This document shows, in pieces, positions 39,055 to 49,436 of a stretch of DNA of 64,000 bases (its first letter is position 1; each line of letters starts with the position of its first letter). Made by a program: the position numbers and the translations under genes. The DNA comes from Leptospiraceae bacterium (GTDB lineage Bacteria; Spirochaetota; Leptospiria; Leptospirales; Leptospiraceae): contig JABTUZ010000002.1 in the NCBI GenBank assembly GCA_015075105.1, positions 406,001-470,000 of the forward strand. Direction: 5' to 3'. The notes under the pieces are model-generated. The model was given only the letters and a program-made list of their open reading frames with translations, was not told the DNA's origin and made no database searches.

Positions 39055-40088
39055 AGAAATTTCTCCGAATTATTATAGTTTTTTTTTATTTCAGAAATAT
39101 AATTTTTAAATTCAAAAATGAATTTGTCTGAATCTGTTTTCACTGGAATTTCCGAATGAGAATAAAAAAACCCGCACAAAGCTTGAAGATTTGTAGTAGA
39201 AAAATAAAATTTTGATTTTTCTTCTTTGTATGGATAATCCGATAAAAAATCCTTAAATCTCCAAATATAATCCGGTTCGATGTAAATATTCAATTCTATC
39301 GACTCGTGAACATGAAAACCTAACGGATGGAAATTTTTTTCTGCATTTGTTGGTTTTCTTGAATGAAAGAAACTGCCGGTAAGACTCGTAAGTTTTTCAA
39401 TTTTCTGAAAAATAAATTTCCTGAAACCCTTTCTCTCTCTATCGTAAGCAATGATATAAAAATCTACTAAACCTTTTTTAACAATTTCTAAAGGCTCGAT
39501 TTCTCGTACTTCGATTTTTTTATCTACCAATTTATTGTAATGTATTTTTAGTGGAACTTTATTTTGAATAGCTTGGATTATTTTATTAAATTTTATCTTG
39601 TTCGCTTCTTTTTCATCGTTAAGATTTACTTCTTCTACCATAGAATCTTTTTTCATTTTAGGGAAGTGTGTCAAATCTCCAGAAAAAATCTTTTGAGATA
39701 TTGAAAATAATACTTCAGAATTTTGTAGTTGTGATTTTTCAAAAATCAGATCAGACAAAAATTTCAACTCTTCCTGTGAAAATTGGATTTCTGTATTGTT
39801 GGATTCTATTTTATAAACATTTCCGATATTAGAAGGATTTTCTAAATAGCTTTTATAGTACTTTATGGAAAAACCCAACTCCTTTAATTCTTCAATATCT
39901 CTTTGTAATTTTTTTTCATCTGATTGGAGTTTTTCATTTCCGTAAAAGTGAGGCATAATTTTGCAAATTTTTTTAAAAGAAAGACCTCCCCTATTTTTTA
40001 ATAAATTCATTACTAACTCTATTTGACGAGATTCTGTTTCATTGGCAGATTTAGGATCTATTCCTAAACTAATTTTTTCTTCTATCAT
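39051..40088 (-). CDS. WYL-domain transcriptional regulator, first of a pair (PafB-like)
   Basis: 345 residues. The N-terminal wHTH is RQIELVMNLLKNRGGLSFKKICKIMPHFYG...KLQRDIEELKELGFSIKYY. The WYL domain lies from about residue 165 (VPLKIHYNKLVDKKIEVREIEPLEIVKKGLVDFYIIAYDRERKGFRKFIFQKI). The WYL triplet is degenerate (FYI). The WCX-like C-terminus follows (HESIELNIYIEPDYIWRFKDFLSDYP). It is divergent from the lipoprotein gene at 40208 and heads the minus-strand series that includes ispE. The pair may regulate its own operon; no operator was identified. Confidence 0.87.
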   Translation of the reverse strand: MIEEKISLGIDPKSANETESRQIELVMNLLKNRGGLSFKKICKIMPHFYGNEKLQSDEKKLQRDIEELKELGFSIKYYKSYLENPSNIGNVYKIESNNTEIQFSQEELKFLSDLIFEKSQLQNSEVLFSISQKIFSGDLTHFPKMKKDSMVEEVNLNDEKEANKIKFNKIIQAIQNKVPLKIHYNKLVDKKIEVREIEPLEIVKKGLVDFYIIAYDRERKGFRKFIFQKIEKLTSLTGSFFHSRKPTNAEKNFHPLGFHVHESIELNIYIEPDYIWRFKDFLSDYPYKEEKSKFYFSTTNLQALCGFFYSHSEIPVKTDSDKFIFEFKNYISEIKKNYNNSEKFL

Positions 40089-40207
40089 TTTCCCTCAAAA
40101 GATATTAAGACAATTTTATTTTTTTGTTTAAAAAAGACTTTCATTATAAATAGAATATTTCACTAATAACCGATAGATTGCTTTTTTAGAAGTTAATATA
40201 CAAGTCA

Positions 40208-40906
40208 ATGCGTCAAATTATTTTTAAAACTTTTTTTTTCATTCTTCTTTCATTTTTCTTTTTTAATTGTGCAACCTACTGGAATAACAGACGCAAAGAT
40301 TTTCAAGATATTTTTACTGTTGGTTTTGAAGCACCCGGGTTTGGAGCGGGTTTAAGAGTTGGTCCTGCATCTGTAGGTCTTGCCTTTTTAGGAGGGGAAA
40401 CCGCTCCTGGGAAGTTAGACAAAGGATCAGGAGTAGGTCTAAGGGGAGGTCGTTTCGGATTTTATAAATCACAACAATTGACTTTTTTTCTTTTAGGTGG
40501 GGAAACTTTTTATTCTGATGACGTTAAGTATGACTCAGATGGAAATCCTGAAATTGAAAAAGGTCTGCCTAAATTAAATAGCGAAAGAGACAACATAAAA
40601 AGTCACAAGTCCAGATACCTTACACTATATTTCGATCCTATAAAAGATCGAAGAAAAGAAAAGCGTGATGATGTTAAATTTGCTATAATCGACGAGCTTG
40701 CCAAAAAAACGGATGACCCCGCAATAAAAGCCTACCTTCCCAAAAGAGAAAAAAAACCTCACGGATACTCAAAATCGTATTTATTTCAAGTGGAAATCTA
40801 CGCTGGAATTTATTACGGACTAAGATTGGGTTTTAATTTTGCCGAGCTTGTAGATTTTATTCTTGGATTTACCACTATTGATATTTTAGATGATGACGTA
40901 AATTAG
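40208..40906 (+). CDS. Gly-rich lipoprotein of unknown function
   Basis: 232 residues. The signal peptide ends FFFFNC, a spirochaete-like lipobox. The mature region starts ATYWNNRRKDFQDIFTVG and then has strands rich in Gly (FEAPGFGAGLRVGPASVGLAFLGG; GVGLRGGRFGF), which resembles a small beta-barrel or sandwich. A Lys/Asp-rich insertion follows, and a C-terminal hydrophobic part (IYYGLRLGFNFAELVDFILG). No family name recognised. It is divergent from the WYL pair; the 119-base gap holds presumptive promoters. murA follows 45 bases downstream. Confidence 0.75.
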   Translation: MRQIIFKTFFFILLSFFFFNCATYWNNRRKDFQDIFTVGFEAPGFGAGLRVGPASVGLAFLGGETAPGKLDKGSGVGLRGGRFGFYKSQQLTFFLLGGETFYSDDVKYDSDGNPEIEKGLPKLNSERDNIKSHKSRYLTLYFDPIKDRRKEKRDDVKFAIIDELAKKTDDPAIKAYLPKREKKPHGYSKSYLFQVEIYAGIYYGLRLGFNFAELVDFILGFTTIDILDDDVN

Positions 40907-40951
40907 CATAGAATTCTTGCAAGTAAGACGTTAATTTTTTAATTGTGTATT

Positions 40952-42247
40952 ATGAGTTCTTCCTACTTTAAAATTATCGGTAAAAATCCTCTATCCGGAA
41001 CTGTTGTTCCTCAGGGAAATAAAAATGAAGCTCTTCCTCTTCTTGGAGCTGTTTGCATGGTCGAAGGCTCTGTTATTCTCGAAAATGTTCCTGCAATCTC
41101 AGACGTACTCATGCTAATGGAAGTCTTGAAACATCTCGGAATAGAGATTCAACAAATCGAGGAGGGTGTATATTCTTTCCAAAAAAACGACAACTTAAAA
41201 TCAAATCTTCCAGAAGAACTTTGTTCAAAATTGAGAGGAGCCGTAACCCTTGCAGCTCCCATACTTGCTGTTACAGGAAGAGTATTTTTACCCAAGCCAG
41301 GAGGAGACAAAATTGGAAGAAGAAGGTTAGACACACATTTACTTGCCTTAGAAGCGTTAGGTGCTAATATTGAAATTTTTCCTGATGGTTATGAAATAAA
41401 AACAAATGGTTTAGTCGGAACTGATATTCTCTTGGATGAGGCTTCTGTAACAGCAACTGAAAATGCAATCATGGCTGCCTGTTTCGCAAAAGGAACGACG
41501 ATTATCAGACACGCTGCAAGTGAGCCTCACGTTCAAGGGTTGTGTAATTTTTTAAATTCTGTAGGCGCAAAAATTTCCGGTATCGGCTCTAACATATTAA
41601 TAATCGAAGGCGTAGCTTCCTTACGATCCAATAACACTCGCCACAGAATATCTTCCGACTATCTCGAAGTCGGGAGTTTCATAAGTTTGGCTGCAGTAAC
41701 CAAAGGAGAAATCCTCATCAAAGATGTAAATTTAGAGGACATTAGAATGATTCGTCTTGTATATTCCCGCCTCGGTATTGAAGTTCGTCCTGTTGAAGGT
41801 GGAATACTTGTTCCCAAAGATCAAAAAATGGAAATCATTCCTGATTACCACGGGGCCACCCCAAAAATAGACGACTCTCCTTGGCCTGGATTTCCCGCAG
41901 ATATGACATCAGTTGCTTTAGTAACTGCTACTCAATGCAAGGGAACAATTTTAATACACGAAAAAATGTTTGAGTCTAGATTGTTTTTTGTGGATAACAT
42001 TATTGCAATGGGTGCACAAATTATTTTGTGCGATCCACACAGAGCCGTTGTTATCGGTCAATCGGAACTATACGGTCAAAAGGTCGCAAGCCCAGATATT
42101 CGAGCCGGCATGGCAATGGTTATCGCTGCGTTATGCGCTAATGGTACAAGCTATATTCACAATATAGTACAAATAGATAGAGGTTTTGAAAATATTGACA
42201 CAAGACTTCGCTCTCTCGGTGCTCAAATAGAAAGAATCAAGGAATAA
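40952..42247 (+). CDS. murA: UDP-N-acetylglucosamine 1-carboxyvinyltransferase with Asp at the Cys115 position
   Basis: 431 residues from ATG 40952; an in-frame TTG at 40943 adds MCI. The first committed step of peptidoglycan synthesis, using PEP and UDP-GlcNAc. Motifs: [15 protein letters not shown] (the Lys/Asn pair), [25 protein letters not shown] (catalytic Asp) and DIRAGMAMV...[18 protein letters not shown] at the C-terminus. The active-site loop reads [16 protein letters not shown], and E. coli has PGGCTIG. The catalytic Cys is Asp119 (GAC, 41306-41308). Asp at this position is known in Mycobacterium, Chlamydia and Borrelia MurA and gives fosfomycin insensitivity, since fosfomycin alkylates the Cys. 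Resistance of this organism is inferred. Confidence 0.95.
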   Translation: MSSSYFKIIGKNPLSGTVVPQGNKNEALPLLGAVCMVEGSVILENVPAISDVLMLMEVLKHLGIEIQQIEEGVYSFQKNDNLKSNLPEELCSKLRGAVTLAAPILAVTGRVFLPKPGGDKIGRRRLDTHLLALEALGANIEIFPDGYEIKTNGLVGTDILLDEASVTATENAIMAACFAKGTTIIRHAASEPHVQGLCNFLNSVGAKISGIGSNILIIEGVASLRSNNTRHRISSDYLEVGSFISLAAVTKGEILIKDVNLEDIRMIRLVYSRLGIEVRPVEGGILVPKDQKMEIIPDYHGATPKIDDSPWPGFPADMTSVALVTATQCKGTILIHEKMFESRLFFVDNIIAMGAQIILCDPHRAVVIGQSELYGQKVASPDIRAGMAMVIAALCANGTSYIHNIVQIDRGFENIDTRLRSLGAQIERIKE

Positions 42248-42256
42248 ATTACTTTA

Positions 42257-42886
42257 ATGCAAAGAAAAGATTTTTTTAAAAAAGGTCTTGCTAAATTATT
42301 AGAATCAGCAATCTCAAAATCTGAAGAGATTTACGAGACAGTATCCAATGCAAATGTAACCACAGAAATAAAAGCCAAGAAAACAAAAAATTATTCCGGA
42401 TTGCCTAAATACACAAGATCTAAACCTATTGCTAAAGGTCTTAAATTCCCACCAGGTGCCGTATCAGATAGAACAAAATTTGAATCTCTTTGCAATGGAT
42501 GTGGAGATTGCATCACTCAATGTCCTTATAATGTTTTATTTCCTGTAAAAAAATCAAAACCGAAAAAAGATCTCCCGTATTTAGACCCCAACTTAAAAGC
42601 GTGTATGTTGTGCAAAGATTGGCCTTGTATTCAATCATGCGAAACAGGTGCGTTATTGCCTTTAAAGAAAAAACTTCCAAACTTCGGTAAGGCTGTAAGT
42701 AAATTTTCAAATTGTGTAAATTTCAAATTAGACGAAAGTATATGCACTGCTTGTTTGGATTCTTGCCCTGTTCCAAAGGCTATCAAGTTTTCCAAGAATG
42801 AACCTATTTTTTTAAAGGGTTGCGTAGGTTGCGGGATTTGTGTTCAATCGTGCCCAAGTTTTCCAAAGGCTATTGTTATTGATTAA
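42257..42886 (+). CDS. Polyferredoxin with four [4Fe-4S] motifs (NapF/NapG-like)
   Basis: 209 residues. A Lys-rich N-terminal part of about 75 residues precedes four Cys clusters: CNGCGDCITQCP, CMLCKDWPCIQSC, CTACLDSCP and CVGCGICVQSCP. The order and spacing resemble NapF/NapG-type ferredoxin maturation or electron-transfer proteins. The N-terminus shows no Tat or Sec signal (QRKDFFKKGLAKLLESA), so it is probably cytoplasmic. The electron donor and acceptor are unknown; no nap, nar or hydrogenase genes are nearby. It starts 9 bases after murA. Confidence 0.88.
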   Translation: MQRKDFFKKGLAKLLESAISKSEEIYETVSNANVTTEIKAKKTKNYSGLPKYTRSKPIAKGLKFPPGAVSDRTKFESLCNGCGDCITQCPYNVLFPVKKSKPKKDLPYLDPNLKACMLCKDWPCIQSCETGALLPLKKKLPNFGKAVSKFSNCVNFKLDESICTACLDSCPVPKAIKFSKNEPIFLKGCVGCGICVQSCPSFPKAIVID

Positions 42887-42923
42887 TTTTCCACTGTATC
42901 TCAATTAGCAAAATATCTTCGAT

Positions 42924-43880
42924 TTACTCTACTACTTGAAACATCACTCTCTCTGCGCTAAAATCTTTCAACTTTTCTTTTTTAATTACAGTTTTTATTC
43001 CTCTGAAAATTTTTAATTCTCCTTTCCCTACCGATCGAAAAATTTCATCTGATTTTTCTTTCTCAGAGCTAAATTCTGCTTCTTTCCCGGATGTAATAGC
43101 TTGAATATATTCATAACCTGTAGGAGCAGTTACCTCCCATTCAAAATCATCATCCTCTTCGGGAAAAGTATAATCTTTATTTAACGCTATGGATTTTTGT
43201 GCAGAAAATTTATTTGGATATATTTGAGATATACTGCCATTTTTATCTACAGAAAAAATTTTAATGTAACAATTGGATATAGATGCATCTTTAGATTCTA
43301 CCCTAAAAGTCAGCTTTACCTTTTCTTTGATTTTGTAAGTCGGATTTTTTCCTTTATCTAATTTTAGTTTTATTATATAAGGGCTATCTGGATTCTCAAA
43401 AAGCAAAACAACACTAAGCAATTCATCGAGAGTATTTGCGATTTTCTCAGAGCATTTTGCCAGTACTTCACAAGAAGATTGATTTGCACCGATCACATTT
43501 CCGGTTTCAGTTTTGATAAGTCTTGCTGATACAAAGTACAACTCCTTAATAGATTTTTCTTTTCTTACTTCACCCAAAATAAGATACGAAGCACCATGAA
43601 TTTTTCCCAATTCTAACATCTCATCTTCTTTCACTATTCCTGATTTAGTCATTGTGATTTCATTCAGTGCTTTTGTGAGTTGTCCCTTTTCTACAAACTT
43701 AAATTTTTTCTTTGAAGATAAATTTGTTAAAACAAATGCAGCTGCCTGCTCACCTGCTTTTTTATCGTCACCCTCAAAAGGCATCACTCCTACTACTGAA
43801 GAATCACTTAAAAGCGATCTCGTAAAAAAGAATAATACAAAAAAAACAATATTTATCCGAAATGATTTTTTTTTGTTCAT
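42924..43880 (-). CDS. Exported CsgG-like / DUF4384 protein
   Basis: 318 residues with a signal peptide (FRINIVFFVLFFFTRSLLS). The N-terminal half resembles the CsgG/FlgO-type fold (VVGVMPFEGDDKKAGEQAAAFVLTNLSSKKKFKFVEKGQLTKALNE...GASYLILGEVRKE...SARLIKTETGNVIG). The C-terminal half looks like DUF4384 (YKIKEKVKLTFRVESKDASISNCYIKIFSVDKNGSISQIYPN...DFEWEVTAPTGYEYIQAI), a domain reported beside secreted or envelope stress proteins. There is no lipobox. The role is unknown. It lies 19 bases after the peroxiredoxin gene and is the last of the prfA-prmC series. Confidence 0.8.
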   Translation of the reverse strand: MNKKKSFRINIVFFVLFFFTRSLLSDSSVVGVMPFEGDDKKAGEQAAAFVLTNLSSKKKFKFVEKGQLTKALNEITMTKSGIVKEDEMLELGKIHGASYLILGEVRKEKSIKELYFVSARLIKTETGNVIGANQSSCEVLAKCSEKIANTLDELLSVVLLFENPDSPYIIKLKLDKGKNPTYKIKEKVKLTFRVESKDASISNCYIKIFSVDKNGSISQIYPNKFSAQKSIALNKDYTFPEEDDDFEWEVTAPTGYEYIQAITSGKEAEFSSEKEKSDEIFRSVGKGELKIFRGIKTVIKKEKLKDFSAERVMFQVVE

Positions 43881-43899
43881 GCTACTAACTCCAAAAACT

Positions 43900-44349
43900 T
43901 TATTTCTTTAATACTTTCTGAATAAGCTCAAGCACTTCTTCAGAATTTTTATACAAAACCGGAAGGGTAATATCTTCTAAGATAATCTTCCCTGTTTCAT
44001 CAACCAAAAACATAGCGCGCTTTGTTCCAAGAAGTCCTGAAGCGCCATAAGCATCACATATTTTTCCAGAGACATCACTTAGTAATGGAAATTTAAAATT
44101 ATACTTTTCACCAAATTCTTTATGAGAATTCACCGTATTTTTATTAATTCCAATTATCTCAATTCCAATTTGCCGAAATCCGTCAAATCCATCACTATAA
44201 GAACAAAGCTGTTTTGTACAAACCATAGTATTGTCTCCAGGATAAAAAACTAACAATACTTTCTTACCTATATAATTTTTTAATGAAACAAGATTCCCAT
44301 TCGTATCAGGTAATTCAAACTCTGTTGCTTGCTTTCCGAGTAGCGACAT
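43900..44349 (-). CDS. bcp: Thioredoxin-dependent peroxiredoxin (Bcp/PrxQ type)
   Basis: 149 residues from ATG 44349; the frame is open to 44394, but that overlaps prmC and adds a charged extension with no family support. The start is one base after the prmC stop. ATEFELPDTNGNLVSLKNYIGKKVLLVFYPGDNTMVCTKQLC carries the T-x-x-C peroxidatic Cys and the second Cys five residues on, as in PrxQ enzymes with an intramolecular disulfide. KRAMFLVDETGKI holds the conserved Arg. It reduces peroxides with thioredoxin in the cytoplasm. Co-transcription with translation-termination genes is likely. Confidence 0.92.
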   Translation of the reverse strand: MSLLGKQATEFELPDTNGNLVSLKNYIGKKVLLVFYPGDNTMVCTKQLCSYSDGFDGFRQIGIEIIGINKNTVNSHKEFGEKYNFKFPLLSDVSGKICDAYGASGLLGTKRAMFLVDETGKIILEDITLPVLYKNSEEVLELIQKVLKK

Positions 44350-44350
44350 T

Positions 44351-45223
44351 TTATTCTTCCTTTTTTCTAAGTCTAATAAATCTTTCCTTGCCACTCAAGT
44401 CTTTTTTAATCTCTATTGTATCGAATTGGAAATTTTTTGATAATTCAGAAATTTTATAAATCCAGTCAGGGTGAGACTCCATAAATACATTTCCATTATT
44501 CTTTAAAAAATGAGAAGTCTCGCTTAACAATTTAGGATAAAACTCATCCGGATTTTTTAAAAACAAGGCAATTTCAGGCTCATACTCTATTACATCTTTC
44601 ATTATTGAAAGTTTTTCAGATTCTGGTATATACGGTGGATTTGAAATTATATCATCATACAAAATAGTCCTATCTAAATTACTCATCAAATCACTTTCAT
44701 AAAATTCACCTTCTAAAACTTCCCGCCCTAAAATATTTTTAAAATTTTGTTTTGCGATATTGATTGCGCTTATTGAAATATCGGAAAAAACAACACGGCT
44801 CTCCGGTTTGGTCTTCTGAATGGATATTCCAATGCACCCACTTCCACAACATAAATCTAATACAGTTAATGCGCTATGCGAATTACGAATCTGCAAATAC
44901 CATTCGACCAATTCTTCTGTCTCAGGTCTCGGAATTAATACATTTTCATCCACATAAAAATTAGAATCATAAAACATTTTTTTGTGAACAATATAAGCGA
45001 CTGGTTTGAAATTACCTCGCTCTTGGATTTTTTTTCTATAATCATTTTCTTCTTCGAGTGTAAGCACCCTCTCAAAGTTAGAATACAATTTGATTCGTTC
45101 AAGTTTCAGAACATCAGATAAAATTATCTCGGCATCTAATCTGGGATTTGGAATATTTTTTTTTTCTAAATACTCCTTGGATTTATTTAATACATATAGA
45201 ATTGTTTTACCGTTTGTAATCAT
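44351..45223 (-). CDS. prmC: Release factor N5-glutamine methyltransferase
   Basis: 290 residues. An N-terminal helical domain ([32 protein letters not shown]) recognises the release factor. The catalytic domain has [16 protein letters not shown] motif [12 protein letters not shown] and the N-P-P-Y active site in [12 protein letters not shown]. It methylates the Gln of the GGQ motif in RF1/RF2. It overlaps prfA by 4 bases, the classic prfA-prmC pairing. Complete with no unusual residue. Confidence 0.95.
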   Translation of the reverse strand: MITNGKTILYVLNKSKEYLEKKNIPNPRLDAEIILSDVLKLERIKLYSNFERVLTLEEENDYRKKIQERGNFKPVAYIVHKKMFYDSNFYVDENVLIPRPETEELVEWYLQIRNSHSALTVLDLCCGSGCIGISIQKTKPESRVVFSDISISAINIAKQNFKNILGREVLEGEFYESDLMSNLDRTILYDDIISNPPYIPESEKLSIMKDVIEYEPEIALFLKNPDEFYPKLLSETSHFLKNNGNVFMESHPDWIYKISELSKNFQFDTIEIKKDLSGKERFIRLRKKEE

Positions 45224-46293
45224 CCAACCTTACTTTCTTCCAATCTCTTTGCACGATCACTTTCTGAAAGTGCTTCCAATAAATCTTCTATATCCCCATC
45301 CATGATCGCTGATAGATTATGGCTCGTAAAATTTATTCTATGATCTGTACATCTTCCTTGAGGAAAGTTATAAGTACGAATTCTTTCAGACCTATCTCCA
45401 GAACCAATCATTGATTTTTTCATTGCGTCAGAACTTGCTTTTTGGTCTTCTTGAATCTTTTCTAAAATTCTAGATCGTAAAATCCTCATCGCTTTGTCTT
45501 TATTTTTTAATTGAGACTTTTCGTCTTGGCAACTGACCACAATTCCTGTTGGAACATGCGTTATACGAACTGCTGAATCTGTTGTATTCACGGATTGCCC
45601 GCCAGGACCCGAAGAACGAAAAACGTCAATTCTTATTTCATTTTCATTGATTGTAACCTCTGCATCTTCTGCTTCAGGAAGTATTGCAACTGTCACTGCA
45701 CTTGTGTGAATTCTTCCACCTGATTCTGTAGTTGGAATTCTTTGCACTCTATGTGCTCCACTTTCAAACTTTAACAATTCATAAGCGTCACTATCTTCTA
45801 CAGAAAAAACTATTTCCTTGAAACCACCAAGTCCGGTTGGACTGGAATCTATAATTTCATACCTCATTCTTTTCTTTTCACAAAACTTTGTGTACATTCT
45901 AAATAAATCAGCTACAAACAAAGCTGCTTCTTCTCCACCTGTCCCTGCTCGCACCTCTACAAAAATATTTTTTCCTGAGTTTGGATCGGGAGGAAGTAGT
46001 AAAATCTCAAGCTCTTTCTCTAAGGTTTGTGATTTTTCTGCCGAGTTCGAAATTTCTTCCTTTAACATCGAAATCATTTCACTGTCTTTTTCATTCTCAA
46101 GCATTGTCTTGGCATCATTTTGATTTTTCTCTAAATTCAAATATTCTTCAATCTTTTCATAAATCGGAGATAGTCTCACTCTTTCCTTGGAAAGTTCTTT
46201 CAACTTTTCGGGTTTAGATGAAATTTTTGGATCTTGCAATTCTTCATCTATCTTTAGAAATTTTTGTTTTATTTTTAATAGTCTGTCTAACAT
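45220..46293 (-). CDS. prfA: Peptide chain release factor 1
   Basis: 357 residues, usual length. The codon-recognition triplet P-x-T appears in [22 protein letters not shown] (class RF1, UAA/UAG), and the hydrolysis motif GGQ in [20 protein letters not shown] (about residue 230). The C-terminus follows the family ([29 protein letters not shown]). prmC is immediately downstream with a 4-base overlap, so the factor and its modifying enzyme are co-expressed. Divergent from the EcsC-like gene across a 139-base gap. Confidence 0.97.
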   Translation of the reverse strand: MLDRLLKIKQKFLKIDEELQDPKISSKPEKLKELSKERVRLSPIYEKIEEYLNLEKNQNDAKTMLENEKDSEMISMLKEEISNSAEKSQTLEKELEILLLPPDPNSGKNIFVEVRAGTGGEEAALFVADLFRMYTKFCEKKRMRYEIIDSSPTGLGGFKEIVFSVEDSDAYELLKFESGAHRVQRIPTTESGGRIHTSAVTVAILPEAEDAEVTINENEIRIDVFRSSGPGGQSVNTTDSAVRITHVPTGIVVSCQDEKSQLKNKDKAMRILRSRILEKIQEDQKASSDAMKKSMIGSGDRSERIRTYNFPQGRCTDHRINFTSHNLSAIMDGDIEDLLEALSESDRAKRLEESKVG

Positions 46294-46432
46294 TCTGTAT
46301 CAAAGGAAAATTTTAGCGAATTTTTTGAAAGAATTATCTAAATTATAAAAATTTGTTTTAAGGCAACCTGGGGAGTGTTAGAGAATGAAAATCAATAGAC
46401 TCTATCCCGATAATTGGATTTGATGAAAATTA

Positions 46433-47053
46433 ATGAAAAATGAATATTCTTTGGGTGATAGTATTTCTAAATATCTTATCACCTTATTTTCCGGAATCGA
46501 CAACTACAACAGTCCGTACGCAAAAACTGTAAACGACCCTTCTGAAATCGTAGATTCACTAATCCAATCAGCCAGTTTAAAATCTGCCGCTATCAGTGCT
46601 TCGCTATCTTTGCCTCCAGGCCCTTTTGGATGGATAAGTGTCTTGCCCGAGCTATTAATTATTTTTAGAATTCAAGGGCATTTAATAAAAGACATCGCTG
46701 CATTATACGGAAAAGAAGTTAAAGTGAACCGAGAGTTACTTTTGTATTGTATGTTCAAACACGGCAGTGCTCATATTTTTCGACGCATGGTAGAAGAAAC
46801 AAGCGCAAGGATTATAATCCGTCCGACTACGATTCAATTTTTTGAAAAAATTATAAAACTAATCGGAATGCAAATTTCCAAAAAAATGCTGAAAGGAAAT
46901 TTACTTAGATGGGTGCCTCTTATAGGGGCTACTTTAACCGGAGGATTTGCCTACCTCGACACAAGAACTGTAGGTAAAACTACCAAAGAACTTTTTGCAA
47001 AAGAAATACTGACTATACCACTCGAAATCAGTGAGACAACCAAGAATGATTAA
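46433..47053 (+). CDS. EcsC-family-like protein
   Basis: 206 residues. The central sequence SAAISASLSLPPGPFGWISVLPELLIIFRIQGHLIKDIAALYGKEV and the end LLRWVPLIGATLTGGFAYLDTRTVGKTTKELF match what I know of the EcsC family (PF12787-type). It has two to three hydrophobic stretches and could be peripheral to the membrane. The biochemical function of the family is not settled. The stop overlaps the next lipoprotein gene by 8 bases when that starts at ATG 47046. Divergent from prfA. Confidence 0.75.
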   Translation: MKNEYSLGDSISKYLITLFSGIDNYNSPYAKTVNDPSEIVDSLIQSASLKSAAISASLSLPPGPFGWISVLPELLIIFRIQGHLIKDIAALYGKEVKVNRELLLYCMFKHGSAHIFRRMVEETSARIIIRPTTIQFFEKIIKLIGMQISKKMLKGNLLRWVPLIGATLTGGFAYLDTRTVGKTTKELFAKEILTIPLEISETTKND

Positions 47054-48200
47054 ATACCCAATGCAACAAGGACAAAAAAAAATTCCTATTATTCTATTTT
47101 CCATTTTCATATTTTTATTATTCTCTCAATGCCAAAATAAATATGAAGCTTTAAAAAGTGATGTGGACGTTCTTATCGAAAACGAAAAATTTGATTCTGC
47201 CAAAGAAAAAATTAAGATCAAATTAGAAGGGTTAAAATCAACGGATGAAATCATCTCTTCAAATAAACCCAAACTTCCAAGAATTTTAGAAATGTCAAAT
47301 GACCGAAATCGCATTGTGTGGACTGAAGACAAAAAAATTATTTTCCGAGACCTTGCTAATCCAGTCGTTAAATCTAAAGATATAGGCGAGTTGATTGAGT
47401 GGGTTAGCGTATCATCCGAATCCGAATACGCAGTACTTGCAATTAAACTCGTTAATGGTTCAGGTTGCAGACTAAAAACGGTTTCTTTTTTTGATTCCAA
47501 AGATTCTTATGATTCGGGTGCTTTTGTTTCTTGTTTCAACAAAGGTGCAATCTCAACCGAAGGAACAAAAATTTATTATTTTGTAGATGATAATTTATAT
47601 CAGGAAGAAACAAAAGAGCCCAAAAAACCAATTTTAGTCATACCGAAGGAAAAATTAATTTCTCCTTTTCCAAAATTAAAGAATAAATTTTCAATGTTCC
47701 CAATAGGTAAAACCTTTCTGATTTTTTCCGGAAACGCAGGCTCTTATTATCTTTATTGGTTTTCTCCAAAATCAAACTCTATAAAAATTTTAGCTAAAGA
47801 TATACTCAGCCCAAAAATTTTTCACTCGGACGGAAAATCGGTTTATGCAATAGGAGGGACAGTAGGAGCAATGCTATTACGAGAGATAAAATTTACTCAT
47901 AGTGGAGAGCCTAATATTACCAAAGGACTTCCTATAAGTCAAAATGAAATAAACCCTTGGAGCACTACTAAAAAAAATGAATTTATATCTGGAAATGGAG
48001 ATTCAGTTTACAAGTGGGGACCAGGAAAGAAAAAACAAATCTATCCTATCATTTGCGAGAGATTTTGGGGCGTGGCTCGAGATCATATTATATACGAGAA
48101 TAAAAAAAATGAGCTGATCCTTGCAAATACAGAATTTTCACTCGAAGACTGGAAGATTTTAGATTTATATAAAGAAGTTAAAAAGAAAAAGGAAAAATAA
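47046..48200 (+). CDS. Lipoprotein with possible beta-propeller-like region
   Basis: 384 residues from ATG 47046 (alternatives GTG 47031 and ATG 47061). The hydrophobic signal [17 protein letters not shown] ends in a lipobox. A short helical part follows ([32 protein letters not shown]), then repeating strands of the type [51 protein letters not shown], which resemble TolB-like blades. No family recognised. ispF starts 4 bases after its stop, so ecsC-like, lipoprotein and ispF are likely one transcript. Confidence 0.78.
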   Translation: MIKYPMQQGQKKIPIILFSIFIFLLFSQCQNKYEALKSDVDVLIENEKFDSAKEKIKIKLEGLKSTDEIISSNKPKLPRILEMSNDRNRIVWTEDKKIIFRDLANPVVKSKDIGELIEWVSVSSESEYAVLAIKLVNGSGCRLKTVSFFDSKDSYDSGAFVSCFNKGAISTEGTKIYYFVDDNLYQEETKEPKKPILVIPKEKLISPFPKLKNKFSMFPIGKTFLIFSGNAGSYYLYWFSPKSNSIKILAKDILSPKIFHSDGKSVYAIGGTVGAMLLREIKFTHSGEPNITKGLPISQNEINPWSTTKKNEFISGNGDSVYKWGPGKKKQIYPIICERFWGVARDHIIYENKKNELILANTEFSLEDWKILDLYKEVKKKKEK

Positions 48201-48204
48201 TTCT

Positions 48205-48693
48205 ATGAATATCAAAATTGGTAATGGAATTGATTTTCATAAATTAGAAGTCAACAAGGAAAGACCATTTATTTTAGGTGGCTACATTATTCCTACCGAT
48301 CTCTCTCTCATCGGACATTCAGATGCAGATATTCTATTGCATGCGATTGCCGATTCAATACTCGGTGCACTATCGCTCGGTGATATTGGAATTTATTTTC
48401 CAGACACGGATCCTGATTTCAAAAATATGAATTCTAAAACTATTATTGAAAAAGTCCTAAACCTAATGAAAGAAAAAAATCACGAAATCGGAAATATTGA
48501 TAGCACAATTATTTGTGAGAAGCCAAAAATTGCACCTCATCGAGAAGGAATTCAAAAATCTTTAGGAAATATCTTGAATATAGAAATTGATAAAATATCC
48601 GTAAAAGCAACTACCTCTGAAAAAATGGGGGCATTGGGTCGATCTGAAGGTATATGTGTTTTAAGTAATGTTCTTCTACACTCTGTAAAATAA
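48205..48693 (+). CDS. ispF: 2-C-methyl-D-erythritol 2,4-cyclodiphosphate synthase
   Basis: 162 residues, family length. Zinc ligands are in GNGIDFHKL (Asp-x-His) and [20 protein letters not shown]; the conserved region [21 protein letters not shown] and the end [17 protein letters not shown] are standard. It cyclises CDP-ME-2-phosphate in the MEP pathway, forming a homotrimer. It is the last gene of a three-gene + strand unit and converges on motA with a 4-base gap. Confidence 0.96.
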   Translation: MNIKIGNGIDFHKLEVNKERPFILGGYIIPTDLSLIGHSDADILLHAIADSILGALSLGDIGIYFPDTDPDFKNMNSKTIIEKVLNLMKEKNHEIGNIDSTIICEKPKIAPHREGIQKSLGNILNIEIDKISVKATTSEKMGALGRSEGICVLSNVLLHSVK

Positions 48694-48697
48694 AATT

Positions 48698-49435
48698 TTA
48701 GTCTATAAAAGGTGCCATCCTTTCTGCCAAAATTCTCCGGTTATCTCCACTTTGAAGAGATAGAATTCCTCTTACAATAGCATGCCTCTTTCCATTTTCT
48801 TGTTTGGAAAAAGAGCGAACTTTATTTGCAAGTGGTAAAAATAATAAATTGGCAAATCCGATTCCATAGAAAGTAGCTATAAACGCAGTAGCAATTCCCT
48901 TCCCTAAGGCAGATGTTCCTGCACCTAAATTTTCCAATACATGAACAAGTCCGACTACAGTACCAATGATTCCCATTGTAGGGGAAAAACCCCCCGCAGT
49001 ATCTAAGATTTTTGCAGAGAAGATTTCTTTTTCTGTTTCTTGTTCTGCGGATTCAAAAAGAATTTCTTCTACAATAGATGGATCAGAGCCATCTACAATC
49101 AATCGAATTCCTTTCTGGAATAGTGAATTTTGTATCCCGGAAATATCTTCTTCCAATGATAAAAGTCCGTTTCTTCTTGCTTTTTCTGCAAAGCCTTGAA
49201 ACAATTCGGATAAGTCATCGTTTTGTTTAAAATAAATTGCTCTCTTTAAGCAGACAAACATGGTCTGGATTTGGGAAAATGTAAAACTTGCAAAAGTGGC
49301 CCCAAGTGTTCCTCCCAATATCAAGAGAAGTGACGATAGTTTTATGAATCCAGATACACTCACTCCCTCAAAAATGAGAGCAGCCAAAACTGAAATTACA
49401 GCTACCGATATACCAAAAATTGTAGTCAAGTTCAT
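48698..49435 (-). CDS. motA: Flagellar motor stator protein MotA/PomA type
   Basis: 245 residues from ATG 49435, one base after the previous stop (an in-frame TTG at 49444 is also possible). Four membrane helices: [31 protein letters not shown], and the C-terminal pair [23 protein letters not shown] and [27 protein letters not shown], which contain the proton-channel prolines and the TolQ/ExbB-like core. The cytoplasmic loop is about 90 residues. It forms the A5B2-type stator with MotB; no motB is adjacent, unlike the usual motAB pairing, so the partner lies elsewhere. Confidence 0.92.
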   Translation of the reverse strand: MNLTTIFGISVAVISVLAALIFEGVSVSGFIKLSSLLLILGGTLGATFASFTFSQIQTMFVCLKRAIYFKQNDDLSELFQGFAEKARRNGLLSLEEDISGIQNSLFQKGIRLIVDGSDPSIVEEILFESAEQETEKEIFSAKILDTAGGFSPTMGIIGTVVGLVHVLENLGAGTSALGKGIATAFIATFYGIGFANLLFLPLANKVRSFSKQENGKRHAIVRGILSLQSGDNRRILAERMAPFID

Positions 49436-49436
49436 A

